A stretch of 64,000 bases of DNA from Erinaceus europaeus. Taxonomy: Eukaryota > Chordata > Mammalia > Eulipotyphla > Erinaceidae. The position numbers were made by a program, and so were the translations under genes. Shown piece after piece: positions 43,621 to 55,689 of the stretch. The stretch lies in the NCBI RefSeq assembly GCF_950295315.1, contig NC_080162.1, forward strand, positions 68,485,760 to 68,549,759, read 5' to 3'. Positions within the stretch are counted from its first letter, which is position 1, and every line of letters begins with the position of its first letter. The notes under the pieces are model-generated. The model searched no databases, was not told the origin of the DNA, and worked only from the letters and a program-made list of their open reading frames with translations.

Positions 43621-43624
43621 ATAT

Positions 43625-44795
43625 TTAAATTTTTTAAAATTTATTTGAAAGACAATTTTTCATCCATAAAATTAAACGTTCTATCCTCTATCACCTAATA
43701 TATAAAGGAGCTAACTTTGTAATAAACAATCCCAGATTTCAGAAACGTAATAAAAGCTCATTGCTTTTCTTTTCTCACAACATAGTAAACAACATGGGAT
43801 GAGGTGGGGAGTCACTAATCCATACGGTCATGTGGGGAAAAGCAAGGACTGCCACATGGGGGTTTCATGGAGCAGGCCTAGCAGTGGCAAATATCACTTG
43901 TTTATAGTCCTCTAGTCAGAATTCAAAAGGCTTTATCTAGCTGCAGAAGAATCTAAAATGGCATAGTCTGTGCCCACAAACAAAACAAAAACAGACATAT
44001 TTGTGAACACTAGCAAATTCAGATACCCTGGACAACTCTTTTTGTAGATATGTAACTAACCTGCCTGGAGAATTATTAACACATAAATATAAAGTAGGCA
44101 TATACCTTAGAAGTTCACAGTATCCCTATACTTGATGACAAAAAAAAGAAGTAACCCAAATGATTATCAATAATAGAACTGGAGAATATCACAATGAAGG
44201 AGTGGGTAGGAATAATCTGAAAAATTAAATACAAATGGAACAGAGCACTAGTTTAAGAGCAGGAGGATATTTAGCATCAGAACATTAGAATAGAAAAGCA
44301 AACAGACTGGGGAACTTGCACATCTAGTTGGTTTGCTTTTTTTTTTTTTTGGAATGCATATCATTTCTTTACAAATAGCTGCTTCAAAGTAGAAAACTAA
44401 ATTTCCTAGGGATTTATAATAGAATTTGGGGGGGGAGGGGGGAAACTGAGTGCCCATTTGAGACTTGTGGTCTAAGGGAAAGGATCTGCCCAGATGATAA
44501 CATCACTTAGTTTTTTCCCCAGCCATGTGCAGCAGCTTGGGGCTAAGGAGAGAATGAATAGCTGGGTTTTAGCAGAGCAGAGTTTTTCCAGAGGACTAAG
44601 ATGGAAGAGCATTAACAAAAAAATTGATGTGCTTTCTTGGGAGTGACCTTTATTCTACTTCACGACATCTAAGCTAAATAAAGAGAAAACTGAGAACACA
44701 AAGGAGGTAGGGAATAATAAATGTTAGATGAAGAGGAGGGAGGAGAAAGCCAAAGACAAGGTCTAGGTATGACCATGGTGTGATGCCTGAGGTAG
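43625..44795. other. No gene recognised
   Basis: Unassigned, with poly(T) at 44337-44351 and a G-rich run at 44428-44443. 43730-43980 may be an old repeat that I cannot place. Confidence 0.4.
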
Positions 44796-44817
44796 AAAGA
44801 AGAAAAATAAATCATTG

Positions 44818-45048
44818 GGGGCCAGATAGTGGCGCACCTGGGTAAGAGTACACATTACAGTGTGCAAGAACACAGGCCTCTGATCCCTGCTTGCAAGGAG
44901 ATTCACAGGTGATAAAGCAGTGTTGCAGGTATCTCTCTGTCTCTCTCCATCTCTATCTCCCCCTCCCTTCTCAATCTCTCTCTGTCTCTATCCAATAATA
45001 GGTAAATAAATATAAATAAAATTAAAAAGTGAGGAGAAAATTTCTAAA
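44818..45048 (+). mobile_element. tRNA-derived SINE, short type A, with 18-bp target duplication
   Basis: Exact duplication AAGAAAAATAAATCATTG (44800-44817, 45049-45066). Head 'GGGGCCAGATAGTGGCGCACC', altered B-box region, TCTC middle, AATAAATATAAATAAA tail. The long, exact duplication suggests a fairly recent insertion. Confidence 0.95.
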
Positions 45049-45069
45049 AAGAAAAATAAATCATTGAAC

Positions 45070-45425
45070 AGAGAAATTCTGGTATGAGGGGATAGCATGT
45101 TAGAGAGATTACATATGTCATTATTGGAACTATAAGGATGACTAATAATAACATTACTAGTGGAGATGGAAATTGTGGTTGAGGCACTAAAATCAGAAAT
45201 GATAAAAAAAATAGTATGATCTCAGGGATAAAACATTATTACACCTATAGCAGGCCAAAAATTATTCTCCAGGATGTATATACCACTCCCATACAACAAC
45301 CTAGAAAAGAGAAACCAGTGTAAAAATGTGCAACTGCTGTAAATAGTTCACAAAAGGATAACCTTACTTAATAAGCATGAAAAATGTTGTACTCACTTGC
45401 AACAAGGAAATTAAAATTTCTTTTT
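45070..45425. other. No gene recognised
   Basis: Unassigned. Confidence 0.4.
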
Positions 45426-45429
45426 TTAA

Positions 45430-45585
45430 AAAAAGATTTTATTTATTTATTAATGAGAAAGACATGCGGAGAGAGAGAAAGAACCAGACATCACTCTGGT
45501 ACGTGTGCTGCCGGAGATTGAACTCAGGACCTCATGCTTGAGAGTCCGATGTTTTATCTACTGCGCCACCTCCCAGACCACAGAA
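45430..45585 (-). mobile_element. tRNA-derived SINE, type C, antisense
   Basis: Complement reads GGAGGTGGCGCAGTAGATAA ... ACTCTCAAGCATGAGGTCCTGAGTTCAATCTCC ... ACCAGAGTGATGTCTGG ... ATTAATAAATAAATAAAATC. The tRNA-like A and B boxes are plain but the body differs from types A and B. Confidence 0.8.
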
Positions 45586-45661
45586 ATAAAAATTTCTAAT
45601 GAGGCATTTTTTAACTCCTTAACAACATAAAAAAAGAGACTGTTAATGTAAAATATTGAAC

Positions 45662-46222
45662 TAGGGCTTAGTGCCTGCTCTACAACTCCCCTGCTCCTAG
45701 TGGCTTTTTACATTTCTTATATTTATTTATTTATTTTCCTTTTTGTTGCCCTTGTTTTTATTGTTGTAGTTATTATTGTTGTTGTTATTGATGTTGTCAT
45801 TGTTAGATAGGACAGAGAAAAATGGAGAGAGGAGGGGAAGACAGAGAGGAGGAGAAAAAGATAGACACCTGCAGGCCTGCTTCACCTCCTATGAAGTGAT
45901 TCCCTTGCAGGTGGGGAGCCTTGAACCGGGATCCTTATGCCAATTCTTGCGCTTTGCTCCACATGCGCTTAACCTGCTGCACTACTGCCCAACTCCCCTC
46001 CTAGTGGCTTTTTTATGATAGGACAGAGAGAAATAGAGAAGGAAAACGAGAAAGAGAGGGAGGAAAAGAGGGAGGGTGGAGGGGGAGAGAGAGAGAGAGA
46101 GGCCATGCCCGACCACTCATGAAACTTCCTCTCTTCAGGTGGAATCTGGGGCCTTGAACCTGGGTCTTCGATCATGGTAACATTACATGTGCACTCTACC
46201 AGCTATGCCACCACACAACCAA
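45662..46222 (-). mobile_element. Long type A SINE (outer copy), antisense, interrupted
   Basis: Starts with the complement of the 3' module ('GGGCTTAGTGCCTGCTCTACAACTCCCCTGCTCC'). It is split at 45709 by another SINE and resumes at 46014 through the AG-rich middle to 'CCACCACACAACC'. Confidence 0.85.
45710..45997 (-). mobile_element. Long type A SINE inserted inside another SINE, antisense
   Basis: Exact 16-bp target duplication CTCCTAGTGGCTTTTT (45694-45709, 45998-46013). No 3' module; tail side 'TTATTTATTTATTTATTTTCC'. Ends with complement of head 'CTGCACTACTGCCCAACTCCC'. Confidence 0.95.
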
Positions 46223-46229
46223 CACTCAA

Positions 46230-46690
46230 AAACTTTTAAAGAAAATACAAGTGAGTGCAGGAATTTTAGAAAACCATTTTGTGGCCTCCGTAAAAGCATC
46301 AAGTATATCTTCACTTAAATCAAAGAATACTTCTGAAAATGTAGCTTGTTGTAACAGTCACATATATAAATTCATATCTGGGTACATATCTGGATGCAAA
46401 CTTTAAAGCTGTAAAAAAAAAATGAGACAATTCCAAGGTCCAACAATAGTGACTTGTAGGATTACCTTCCAAATAAGTTCTATGCCATCCCAAATGGAAC
46501 ATCATTCAAAATACTTACATGCAGATTTTTTAAATTTTTATAACAATCACTACTATGCATCTTGGAAATCATTCAAATACAAGAAATCTCTCCATAAAAT
46601 TTATGAACCTCAAAAAAAGCAAAGACCTAAACCTTGAATTATTTCATTTTATAAAATCAAAGAGTTACATTATACACAAGACCATGGGTC
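46230..46690. other. No gene recognised
   Basis: Unassigned. Confidence 0.4.
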
Positions 46691-46699
46691 ACATAGGGT

Positions 46700-46930
46700 G
46701 TACTTAACAAGATAAGTGCAGACATACTTGAAGTGTGGTCCAGGTTGGAACCCTGGCCTCACAGAGCAGATGCACTATGGCACTGGAGGAAGTTTCAGTG
46801 TTGTAATGTCTCTCCTCTGTTTCTTTCTCTGTCTCTCCCTCTTCTCTGTCTCTCCCTCTTTTTCATTCTCTCTCCCTCTTCTCTCTGTGTCTCTCCCTCT
46901 TCTTTCTCTGTATTTCTAATGGAATGAAAG
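46700..46930 (+). mobile_element. tRNA-type SINE, diverged
   Basis: 'GTCCAGGTTGGAACCCTGGCCTCAC' B-box-like region, 'AGATGCACTATGGCACTGGAGGAAG', then a long TCTCTGTCTC stretch. Head degraded. Confidence 0.55.
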
Positions 46931-46939
46931 CATGGCTCG

Positions 46940-48840
46940 GAGCAGTGAAACTGCACATGTGTAAGGGTCTAGTTCTGCAATAGACATATACATACGTGTG
47001 TGTATATGTAATAAACAAGATAATGTATTTTGTATAAGTTCACATGCCATTCCTCCCCATTTTCCTGGCTATCACAGGGATCATTTCTTAATCTTAGTAC
47101 TTTTTTCCTATTATGATTAAATATAGCATTGCCATTCCTTTCATCAAAGCCATCATCAAGACATACAAGTGAGCACATAAATATAACCCCATCAGTCATC
47201 CTGGGTCTAGCTTTCCCAAATGCTCTACTTTATGCTTGCCTGAATCAAAGCAAAGTATAATCTATTTGCTAAAGTCAAGTCCAGCAGTAGAAAGAGCCTA
47301 GGATCCTGGAGCCTTTTATAGACAAGGAAGAAAGTCCAGAGAGTTTATATTCTAAAGCTAAGATTAGAGTTCAGTAAGCGCAACAAACCCCTTTACTCTT
47401 TCTCCCAAACAGCAAACCTCCCTCCTTAGGATGTGTCTAGGATCTTCATCCTTTGCCATACTCTTACTATTTTCACAAAAGATTCTGTTTCTTGTCATTC
47501 CCAAAACTTTTCTTCCTTTCACATCTAAAATGCCACATTAGTCTTTCAAGTCCTCTTAAGTGTCTCCTTTTCATTCTTTCTTCCCCATTTCATATTTACC
47601 TACTTACCCAATGTTATCTCCCTGACAATAAAAAAAAACTCTACTGATGCCATCTTTTGTAGTGAAAAATTTAATCAAAATAAATCTTCTTGTGTTTCCC
47701 ATCACTACATCACAATTAATTCTTTAAACAAGGCAAGCCTCACACCGATAAAATCAGAGAAAAGCATTCAGTAGATAAACTCAAGAGGCTGTGTTGTATC
47801 CATCCCCAGCCCCAGCAGGGTAATACCCAAAAGCATGTCAGAAAGAACCTGTTCTGAATGTAATCTGTACAGAGGACAAACCTTCCACACCACAAGCTGG
47901 ATGATATACACCATCTAGTGATAAGAATATCTGCTGTTTAAGGGGAGTATACCAGAATAACAAAAGATACACTAAAAGAGGGAGATCTGAAGAAGATGCA
48001 AGATATAAAATATGTGCATTCCTACAATTGTCAACATTAACCCAAGAAGATAAAGTTTTATATAGCTCTTTATAAACATCACTACAACTAGACAACTCAG
48101 CAGTTAATTTCAACTAAATCAACTGCTCACCACCACTGCCTAAACCCAATATTGAGCTACAGGAAATATGAGGGTAGAGAACTGTCTGTTTTGTTCCTTA
48201 TTGTATCTTCATCATCTGCCATATACCTGACACTGAGCTGACACATATTTGTTTGGTGAAAGATCATTGTTAGTATCACATTCCTTTAATTAGGAGTATC
48301 CAAAATAATGTATCCATTCACTCTAGGAGTTGTAATTACATTGTCCTTGGAAGTATACTATTTAATAGGAACATGGTGTTTCCATTAGAACTCTGTCCTC
48401 AAGGAGTTTTCAATCTACATTTAGTGAAAACAGTACATGATGGACTGAACTTGAGAAAACCAGATTCATAAAACATCTATGAGGAGTATCTAACATGTGT
48501 CAGAAGAGGAGGTATTTAATAGAGACCAATCACAAACAAAAATTAGCCAGAAAAAAAAGATAAGAAGATGAGGTCCAGGAAACATAATACAAAGGTCAGG
48601 AGGCAAATGTATTCTTATTCATTTTATTACAAGCATTTATTAAGCATGCTTTGGCTCATGGGGGTGATATTACAGCAAACAAGACAAACAAAAGTCCTAG
48701 TTTTTTCAAAATTTATCCTGTATAAGAAAATGGCAAGTGAAAACTGCTGTACACACTTTTCTATGGAATGTGTGTGGAAAGTGTACTATCAACCTTACTA
48801 CAAAATGTGAGTAGGAATAATTTTTCAAAATCAATCTTCT
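46940..48840. other. No gene recognised; longest repeat-poor stretch
   Basis: About 1.9 kb with only one possible repeat: an L2-like 3' end at 48185-48262 ('CTGTTTTGTTCCTTATTGTATCTTC ... ACACATATTTGTTTGGTGAA'). No coding signal seen. Confidence 0.45.
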
Positions 48841-48860
48841 CCCTCACTTAGGCAGTTTTT

Positions 48861-49105
48861 TTTTAATTTTTTATTTAAGAAAGGATTAGTGAACAAAAAC
48901 ATAAGGTAGGAGGGGTACAACTCCACACAATTCCCACCACCCAATCCCCGTTACCCACCCCCTCCCATGGTAGCTTTCCCATTCTCTAGCCCTCTGGGAG
49001 CATGGACCCAGGGTCGTTGAGGGTTGCAGAAGGTAGAAGGTCTGGCTTCTGTAATTGCTTCCCCGCTGAACATGGGCGTTGACTGGTCGGTCCATACCCC
49101 CAGTC
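48861..49105 (-). mobile_element. Young L1 3' end, antisense, with target duplication
   Basis: Exact 14-bp duplication CTTAGGCAGTTTTT (48847-48860, 49106-49119). 245 bp. Carries the same diagnostic variants as 27996-29254 and 63117-63647 (complement of 'CCTTATG', 'CTAGAGAATGGG', 'CAACCCTCAACGACC'). Confidence 0.95.
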
Positions 49106-49228
49106 CTTAGGCAGTTTTTATCTAGTTCTGCTGGAAACATATCTGTTAAAACATTGATGACCCCAAATTTGCAGGATAAAGTTGAACTGAAAATATGAAA
49201 AAGAACTTGCTTTAAAAGAGGGGAAAAG

Positions 49229-51721
49229 TACTTATATGCTGAAAACTATGAGTCACTATTCAAGGAAATAGAAGCTGATACCAAATGGAAATGGAAATAC
49301 ACCCCATGCTCATGGATCGGAAAAATTAATATCACCAAAATGAATATTCTCCCCAGAGCCATATACAAATTTAATGCAATACCCATCAAAATCCCAACAA
49401 GCTTCTTTAAGAGAATAGGACATAAACTGCAATCACTTATCTGGAACCAGAAAACACCTAGAACTGCCAAAACAATCTTGAGGAAAATAAACAGAAATAG
49501 AGACATCACACTCCCAGATCTCAAACTATAGTATAAGGCCATCAACATCAAAGCAGCATGGTACTGGAACAAAAATAGGCACACAGACCAGTGGAACAGA
49601 ATTGAAAGCCCAGAACTAAGCCCCCACACCTATGGACATGTAATATTTGCTAAGGAAGCCCAAAGTATTAAATGGAGAAAGGAGGCTCTCTTCAATAAAT
49701 GGGAAAACTGGGTTGAAACATGCAGAAGAATGAAACTGAACCACTTTAACTCACCAGAAACAAAAATCTATTCCAAATGGACCAAAGACTTGGATGTTAG
49801 ACCAGAAACTATCAAATACTTAGAGAAAAGATTGGTGGCACACTTTCCCACCTAAACCTCAAGGACACCTTTGATGATACAAACCCAACTGCAAGGAAGA
49901 CTAAAGGAGAAACAAATCAATGGGACTGCATCAAATTGAAAAGCATCTGCACAGCCAAAGAAACCATCACACAAACAAAGAGACCATTCACAGAAGGGGA
50001 GAAGATCTTCATATGCCAGACATCAGATAAGAGACTAATCACCAAAATATACAAAGAGCTCAGCAAACTTAGCAACAAAAAAGCAAATGACCCCATCCAA
50101 AAATGGGCAGAGGATATGAACAGAACATTCACTACAGAAGAGATCCAAAAGGCTAACAAACATATGAAAAATTGTTCCAAGTCGCTGATTGTCAGAGAAA
50201 TGCAAATTAAGACAACATTGAGACACCACCTCACCCCTGTGAGAATAGCATATATCAAAAAGAACAGCAGCAACATATGTTGGAGAGGCTGTGGGGACAG
50301 AGGAACCCTTCTGCACTGCTGGTGGGAATGTAAATTGGTCCAACCTCTGTGAAGAGCAGTCTGGAGAACTCTCACAAGGCTAGACATATGACCCAGTAAT
50401 TCCTCTCCTGGGGATATACCCCAAGGACCCATAACACCCAACCAAAAAAATATGTGTACACCTGTGTTCATAGCAGCACAATTCATAATAGCTAAAACCT
50501 GGAAGGAACGCAGGTGCACAACTACAGATGAGTGGCTGAGAAAGCTGTGGTACATATACATAATAGAATACAGCAGCAACCAATAGCACAGCTATATACA
50601 AGATACTGGGTACTGTACAGCAAACCCTAACAAAAGGACTTTTCAAAGTTAACCCAATTACCAATTAATGTGATGATAACATTAACTATCGATTGTCTTT
50701 TTGAACCCTAAGACAGCAGAACCTCACATCTCCACTATAGAGCCTCTATTTCCCCCAGTCCTGGAACCATTGGAAAGGGCCCACTTTCCCGTATGCCTCT
50801 CCCAATCCATATCAAATAATATTGCATCTGCCGATCACAACCTAACCAACACAACGATTGCTACCTCAACATGCTTCACTTCAGACTGTGTCCAGAGACT
50901 TCACGTGTGGAATGACAACCCTTCAGCTTCATTACTCGGGTGAGACCTTTCCTTTCATAGTATACTCTAATTCCATCTCAGGTGGTTCACTTTCTAACAA
51001 AGTCCCAAAACCTAGATATACACCAGTTTCTGTGAGAGAGAGTATATGTTCACACGTATTCGTAAACTACTACAAAATATATACCTGAAAGCAGAAGTAC
51101 ACTAGAGTTTGCAGTGAGTACCCCCCCCCCAACACTTCTTCTCCATTATTCCAAGCTTTGGGTCCATGATTGCTCAACAATTTGTTTGGCTTCGTATGTT
51201 AACTCTCTTTTCAGTCATCAGGTTCCAGATGTCATCAGGATGCTGGCCAGACTTCCCTGGACTGAAGACCCCACCAATGTGTCCTGGAGCTCTGCTTCCC
51301 CAGAGACCCACCCTACTAGGGAAGGAGAGAGGCAGACTGGGAGTATGGACCGACCAGTTAACGTCCATGTTCAGTGGGGAAGCAATTACAGAAGCCAGAC
51401 CTTCTACCTTCTGCAACCCACAATGACCCTGGGTCCATGCTCCCAGAGGGATAGAGAATGGGAAAGCTATCAGGGGAGGGGGTGGGATATGGAGATTCAG
51501 TGGTGGGAATTGTGTGGAGTTGTACCCCTCCTATCCTATGGTTTTGTTAATTAATCCTTTCTTAAATAAATTTTAAAAAAGAATACTATGCAGCTATTAA
51601 GAACAATGAACCCACCTTATCTGACCCATCTTGGACAGAGCTAAAAGGAATTATGTTAAGTGAGCTAAGCCAGAAAGATAAAGATGAGTATGGGATGTCT
51701 CTACTCATCAACAGAAGTTGA
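49229..51721 (+). pseudogene. L1 ORF2 C-terminal remnant, split by an insertion
   Basis: This is the distal part of the L1 endonuclease/reverse transcriptase protein. The reading starts KYLYAENYESLFKEIEAD and is open to a stop at 49529, continues in the same frame to about 49854, shifts, then resumes NQWDCIKLKSICTAKE near 49916. The C-terminal Cys-rich motif C-X3-C-X7-H-X4-C is intact at 50278-50331. A stop lies at 50350, before the usual VWR continuation. After removal of the insert at 50572-51579 the reading EYYAAIKNNEP resumes and ends with LLINRS and a TGA at 51719-51721. Dead by stops, frameshift and insertion, but well conserved. Confidence 0.85.
50572..51579 (+). mobile_element. L1 3' UTR copy, short form, inserted into ORF2 of another L1
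   Basis: Flanked by AGAATAC (50565-50571, 51580-51586). Begins 'AGCAGCAACCAATAGCACAGC' within the 3' UTR and ends 'AAATTTTAAAAA'. Short form (no 770-bp block; junction near 51117). Similar to copies B and C at 29.5-31.7 kb. Confidence 0.9.
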
Positions 51722-53865
51722 GAAAGAAGAACAGAAAGGGAAAATAAAAGCAGAATCTGATTAAATTGAGAGCAGGGCACCAAAATAAAAACCCTGGGGT
51801 GAGGGTGAGGGTGGATATTTGGCTTCCCGGGGTGGCAGGGGTGGGGTGGGTGGGGATGGGACAGCCTTTTGGTGGTGGGAATGATGTTTATGTACACTCC
51901 TATCAATTTTTAGTCATATAAATCACTAATTAATATGAGAGGGGAAAAATTGTATGTCTCAAAATTTTGAAAGCACAGACTGAGTCTTTTTAATATATAG
52001 GCTGAGTTTTTGATACCTTGACTCTCAAAAACGTAGACCAGGGAGAACAGAAGCAACACTTGGCACAGCTATATACAAATAATGTCAAAGGACACAAATT
52101 ATGGTGATGTTGTATATGATACAGCAAATCCTAACAAAGGGATTTTTCAAAGTTAACCCAATTGCCAAATAATGTGATTATAGCAATAACTATCGATTAT
52201 CTTCTTAACCCTAAGACAGCAGGTACCTCATATTTCCTCTATAAAGCCTATATTTCACATTTCCTCTATAAAGCCTATATTTCCCCTAGTCCTGGAACCT
52301 CTAGGGTGGGGCTCACTTTGCTGCATTCTTCTCTCAATTCACATCAAATAATATTGCATCTGCTGATCCCAACCTAATCAACGCAACGAGTGCCACCTCA
52401 GCATGCTTCACTTCAGACTGTGTCCAGAGACTTCAGGCATGGAATGTCAACCCTTCAGTTTCATTACTCAGATGAGACCTTTCTTTTCATAGTATTATCT
52501 AATTCCATTCCATGCAGTTCACTTCCTAACAAAGTCCCAAAAACTAGACATAGACCAGGTCCTGTGAGATAGAGCATATACTCACGTGTCCAAAATATAT
52601 ACCTGAAAGCAAAAGTACACAATAGTCTGCTGTGAGTCAGTATAAAGTTATCAATGAAGTAATATCTACTTAGACTTAGATACCCTCCTCACCTACTTCC
52701 TATTACAGTTCTCTCACTCACTCCAAAGTTAACCTTACCAAAGCAAGGAATGCAAAAGCTAAATATGGGCAAGAGACTGGCATACTTTAATGATGACTTT
52801 TTAGTCATTATCAGGCCACTCCATCAGCTGGAGTCCTGAAATTCCCACACAGACATGATGGGCCTAGACCTCAAATAAATCCATCTCTCTATTGTTACCA
52901 GTCATCTCTATCAGGAACAAAAAAATAGACCCCTTTGTGGGCTTCCATAGGACCTTACCCTCAACTTGGATCAATAATGGTAGAAAATGTTCCATCCTCC
53001 AAAGGGAGGCTGGACAAAATACTCTGTGCTACACCTGAGGAAGATGGATCAATATTGGGGCAGCTTGGAATGTTCCTACTCATGACCACAGAATGTGAGC
53101 TCCTATCGACAGAGATGCAGAGGTCACATAGGCTCCTTAGCTGAATATGGGCCCCAGACCAAATCAAATTTATGTGGTTTACAGTCAACAATATTTATAC
53201 CCTTTTCCCATATTAGGGAGCTACTCTCTTCCCTGATCCAGCTTTCTGGTCCTTTTTACAGCCATGACATCATCTCCCCAGACAACAACTTGAATCCACC
53301 AGCATGTCAGATTTAAGGCTAGGGAAAAAAAAAAAAACTAGTATAGTCACAGGCCCTTTGAATATAACTAACATATGCCTACTAGATATCTACAAAACGG
53401 AGGACCCCCCAACTCTTCATCTACACTATTCCAGCCTTTAGGTCCATGATTAATTTTCAATTTGTTTGGCTTTGTATGTTAACTCTCTTTTCAGCCACCA
53501 GGTTCCAGATGCTAGCATGATGCTGATCAGACTTCCCTGGACAGATGACCCTACCAATGTGTCCTGGAACTCTGCTTCCCTAGAGCCCCACCCTACTAGG
53601 GAAAAAGAGAGGGAGGCTGGGAGTATGGATCAACCAGTCAATGTCCATTTTCAGCAGGGAAGTAATTGCAGAAGCCAGACCTCCCACCTTCTGCATCCCA
53701 CAATGACCTTGGGTCCATACTCCCAGAGGGTTAAAGAACAGGAAAACTATCAGGGGAGGGGATGGGATACGGAGAGCTGGTGTTGGGAACTGTGTGGAGT
53801 TGTACCCCTCTTATCCTATGGTTTTGTCAATGTTCCCTTTTTATAAGTAAAAAAATTAAATAAAT
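51722..53865 (+). other. Complete long-form L1 3' UTR
   Basis: About 2.14 kb from the ORF2 stop to the tail. Order: G-rich part (51800-51860), 'AACCCAATTGCCAAATAATGTG', CCT-rich part, the 770-bp long-form-only block (about 52637-53404), the acceptor-like CTCTCTTTTCAG (ends 53494), and the terminal block. Contains a small duplication at about 52227-52280 ('CATATTTCCTCTATAAAGCC' type unit twice). Confidence 0.85.
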
Positions 53866-53939
53866 AAAGAGGGACAAAGCTTTCTTATAAACTTGCTCCT
53901 ATCAACTCAGTACCTTCTCCATTCTTCTCAAAATCTTTT

Positions 53940-54073
53940 TTATTAATATTTATTTATTCCCTTTTGTTGCCCTTGTTGTTTTATTGTTGTAGTTATTATT
54001 ATTGTTGTTGTTATTGATGTCATTGTTGTTGGATAGGACAGACAGCAATTGAGAGACATGGGGAAGACAGTCC
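53940..54073 (-). mobile_element. 5'-truncated long type A SINE, antisense, with target duplication
   Basis: Exact 14-bp duplication TCTCAAAATCTTTT (53926-53939, 54074-54087). Only the tail half of the SINE is present, from 'TTATTAATATTTATTTATTCCC' to 'GACATGGGGAAGACAG'. Confidence 0.95.
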
Positions 54074-54089
54074 TCTCAAAATCTTTTGA

Positions 54090-54685
54090 TCTATATCAAC
54101 CACTATAATTTCATCTCCTTACTCCCAGTGAATCACCACGCTCCACATCCACACTCAGACAGAAAACTCAAACTTGTGTTCTTGGCCTCAGGCTTCTGAA
54201 AATTTAACAAAACATATTGGAAAAAATCCAATATTCCAAGTCTCTGGTTCTAGGTTTCTTTTCTTTTCTGATACGATATAGTAAAGTTAAATATAGTTAA
54301 ATGCTAATGACAGGACAGAGCTGTCAGAAAAAGCAGGAGACACATGACATCTGAAATTCCCATTGTTTGGGGAGACCTATAAACTGATTAATGATCATAT
54401 TTTTATCCATATACACAGATTGGCCTGAATATTACTCAACATATCCCTGACTCTACCTCTAGCCCCTACCATTTGTTTCACAGCCTTTCCTTTAACTTTC
54501 CTGGTTAACTGTAACAGGCAGAGTCCCAACATAAAACAAAATTCCACTTAGATAACTCAACTCACTACTATGCCAAAGCTGATATGTATTGGTTTTGAGG
54601 AATGTATTATTAATTCTTAAGAATTTTGCAAGCTGGTTGCTAAATACAATCATTGAAATTAACTTATAATTAAGTTATATTAAAA
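54090..54685. other. No gene recognised
   Basis: Unassigned. Confidence 0.4.
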
Positions 54686-54694
54686 TCAAAAGAA

Positions 54695-54870
54695 ATAGGA
54701 CTGGCACAATAGCTCACTTGGATGATGCATTTGTTTATGTCATATATGCCACCCAGGTTCAAGTCTGATTCATCCTCTACTGAAATAAGTTTTGGTGCCA
54801 TGATGTCTTTTTCTCTGTCTCTGTCTCTATTTTTCTATCTGAAAAAAAGTTGTCCTAGAGCTGTGAAATC
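54695..54870 (+). mobile_element. Diverged tRNA-type SINE
   Basis: 'GGACTGGCACAATAGCTCACTTGG' A-box-like head, 'CCACCCAGGTTCAAGTCTGATTC' B-box region, 'TTTTTCTCTGTCTCTGTCTC', A-rich end. Confidence 0.65.
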
Positions 54871-54987
54871 CCAGTGACAACTAACAAGAACAAAGAGAGG
54901 AAATGTAAGAGCAAACAAATAAACCTTATGACTGCTTATTATTTTACAACATTTCATTATTATTTACAGTCTTAAAATTATTTTCAG

Positions 54988-55136
54988 GGCCAGACAGTGG
55001 TACATGTGGTACAGTCCACACATTACAGTACATGAAGATCAGGGTTCAAGCCCTCAGTCGCCACCTGCAGGAGGGAAGCTTTATGAACAGTGAAGCAGTA
55101 CTACAGGTATTTTTCTCTTTTTGTTTCTCAATCACT
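54988..55136 (+). mobile_element. tRNA-derived SINE, short type A, 3' truncated
   Basis: 'GGGCCAGACAGTGGTACATGTGG' head, 'AGGGTTCAAGCCCTCAGTCGCCACCTGCAGGAGGGAAGC'. It runs directly into an L1 3' UTR fragment at about 55137. Confidence 0.85.
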
Positions 55137-55680
55137 ATGATTCTATCCTGAACTTGATGAGCATATACCTCATAAACGTGCCCCACAACCACACTTCTCC
55201 AGAGTCCTACCCCAGTATGAAAAGACAGAAACAGGCTGGAGGTATGGCTCCACCTGCCAATGCCCATGTCTAGCAGAGAAGCAATTACAGAAGCCAGAAC
55301 TCTTGCCTTCTGCACCCTATAAAGAATTTTGGTCTATACTCCAGAGGGGTAGAAATGTTAGGAGAAGATAACCAAAGGGTTCTGAACCCCAATTCCATCA
55401 GGACCCAGAGAGAGAAGAGGAAAAAAAAGACAGTCAGAAGTAATAGCAGGTGTAAGTGTTAAAAAGAAAGGAAGAGGAGGCAGGAGCATAGAAAAAAAAA
55501 AGATATATAGATAGAAATAATAGTCAACCCATATCTGCAACCTTGGAGAACTACTGTAGCTTCCAATGGAGAGAATAGGGATACAGAACTCTGGTGATGG
55601 GAATGGTGCAAAATTATACCCCTGTTACTTTATAATTTTGTAAGTCAGTATTAAGTCACGAATAAATTTAAAAATAGAGT
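55137..55680 (+). mobile_element. L1 3' UTR fragment, older tail class
   Basis: 'GACAGAAACAGGCTGGAGGTATGG', 'TAGCAGAGAAGCAATTACAGAAGCCAGAACTC', the additional 'CAAAGGGTTCTGAACCCCAATTCCATCAGGACCC' block of the older class, then 'AACTCTGGTGATGGGAATGG' and 'TAATTTTGTAAGTCAG'. Confidence 0.8.
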
Positions 55681-55689
55681 AAAACAATA

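Larger units (their letters stand above)
49223..53865 (+). mobile_element. 5'-truncated L1 with complete long 3' UTR, interrupted by another L1
   Basis: 8-bp duplication AAAGAGGG (49215-49222, 53866-53873). Contains the ORF2 C-terminal third, a 3' UTR of about 2.14 kb (51722-53865) and poly(A). A 1-kb insertion splits ORF2 at 50571. It gives the reference structure for the long 3' UTR form. Confidence 0.9.

Noticed and set aside
46940..48840. Possible conserved non-coding or exon region because it is repeat-poor
   Set aside because: No motif or coding signal seen by eye; cross-species alignment would be needed.
49917..50579. 220-codon open frame on the minus strand
   Set aside because: It is the antisense shadow of the L1 ORF2 C-terminal remnant; the plus-strand frame carries the Cys-rich motif.
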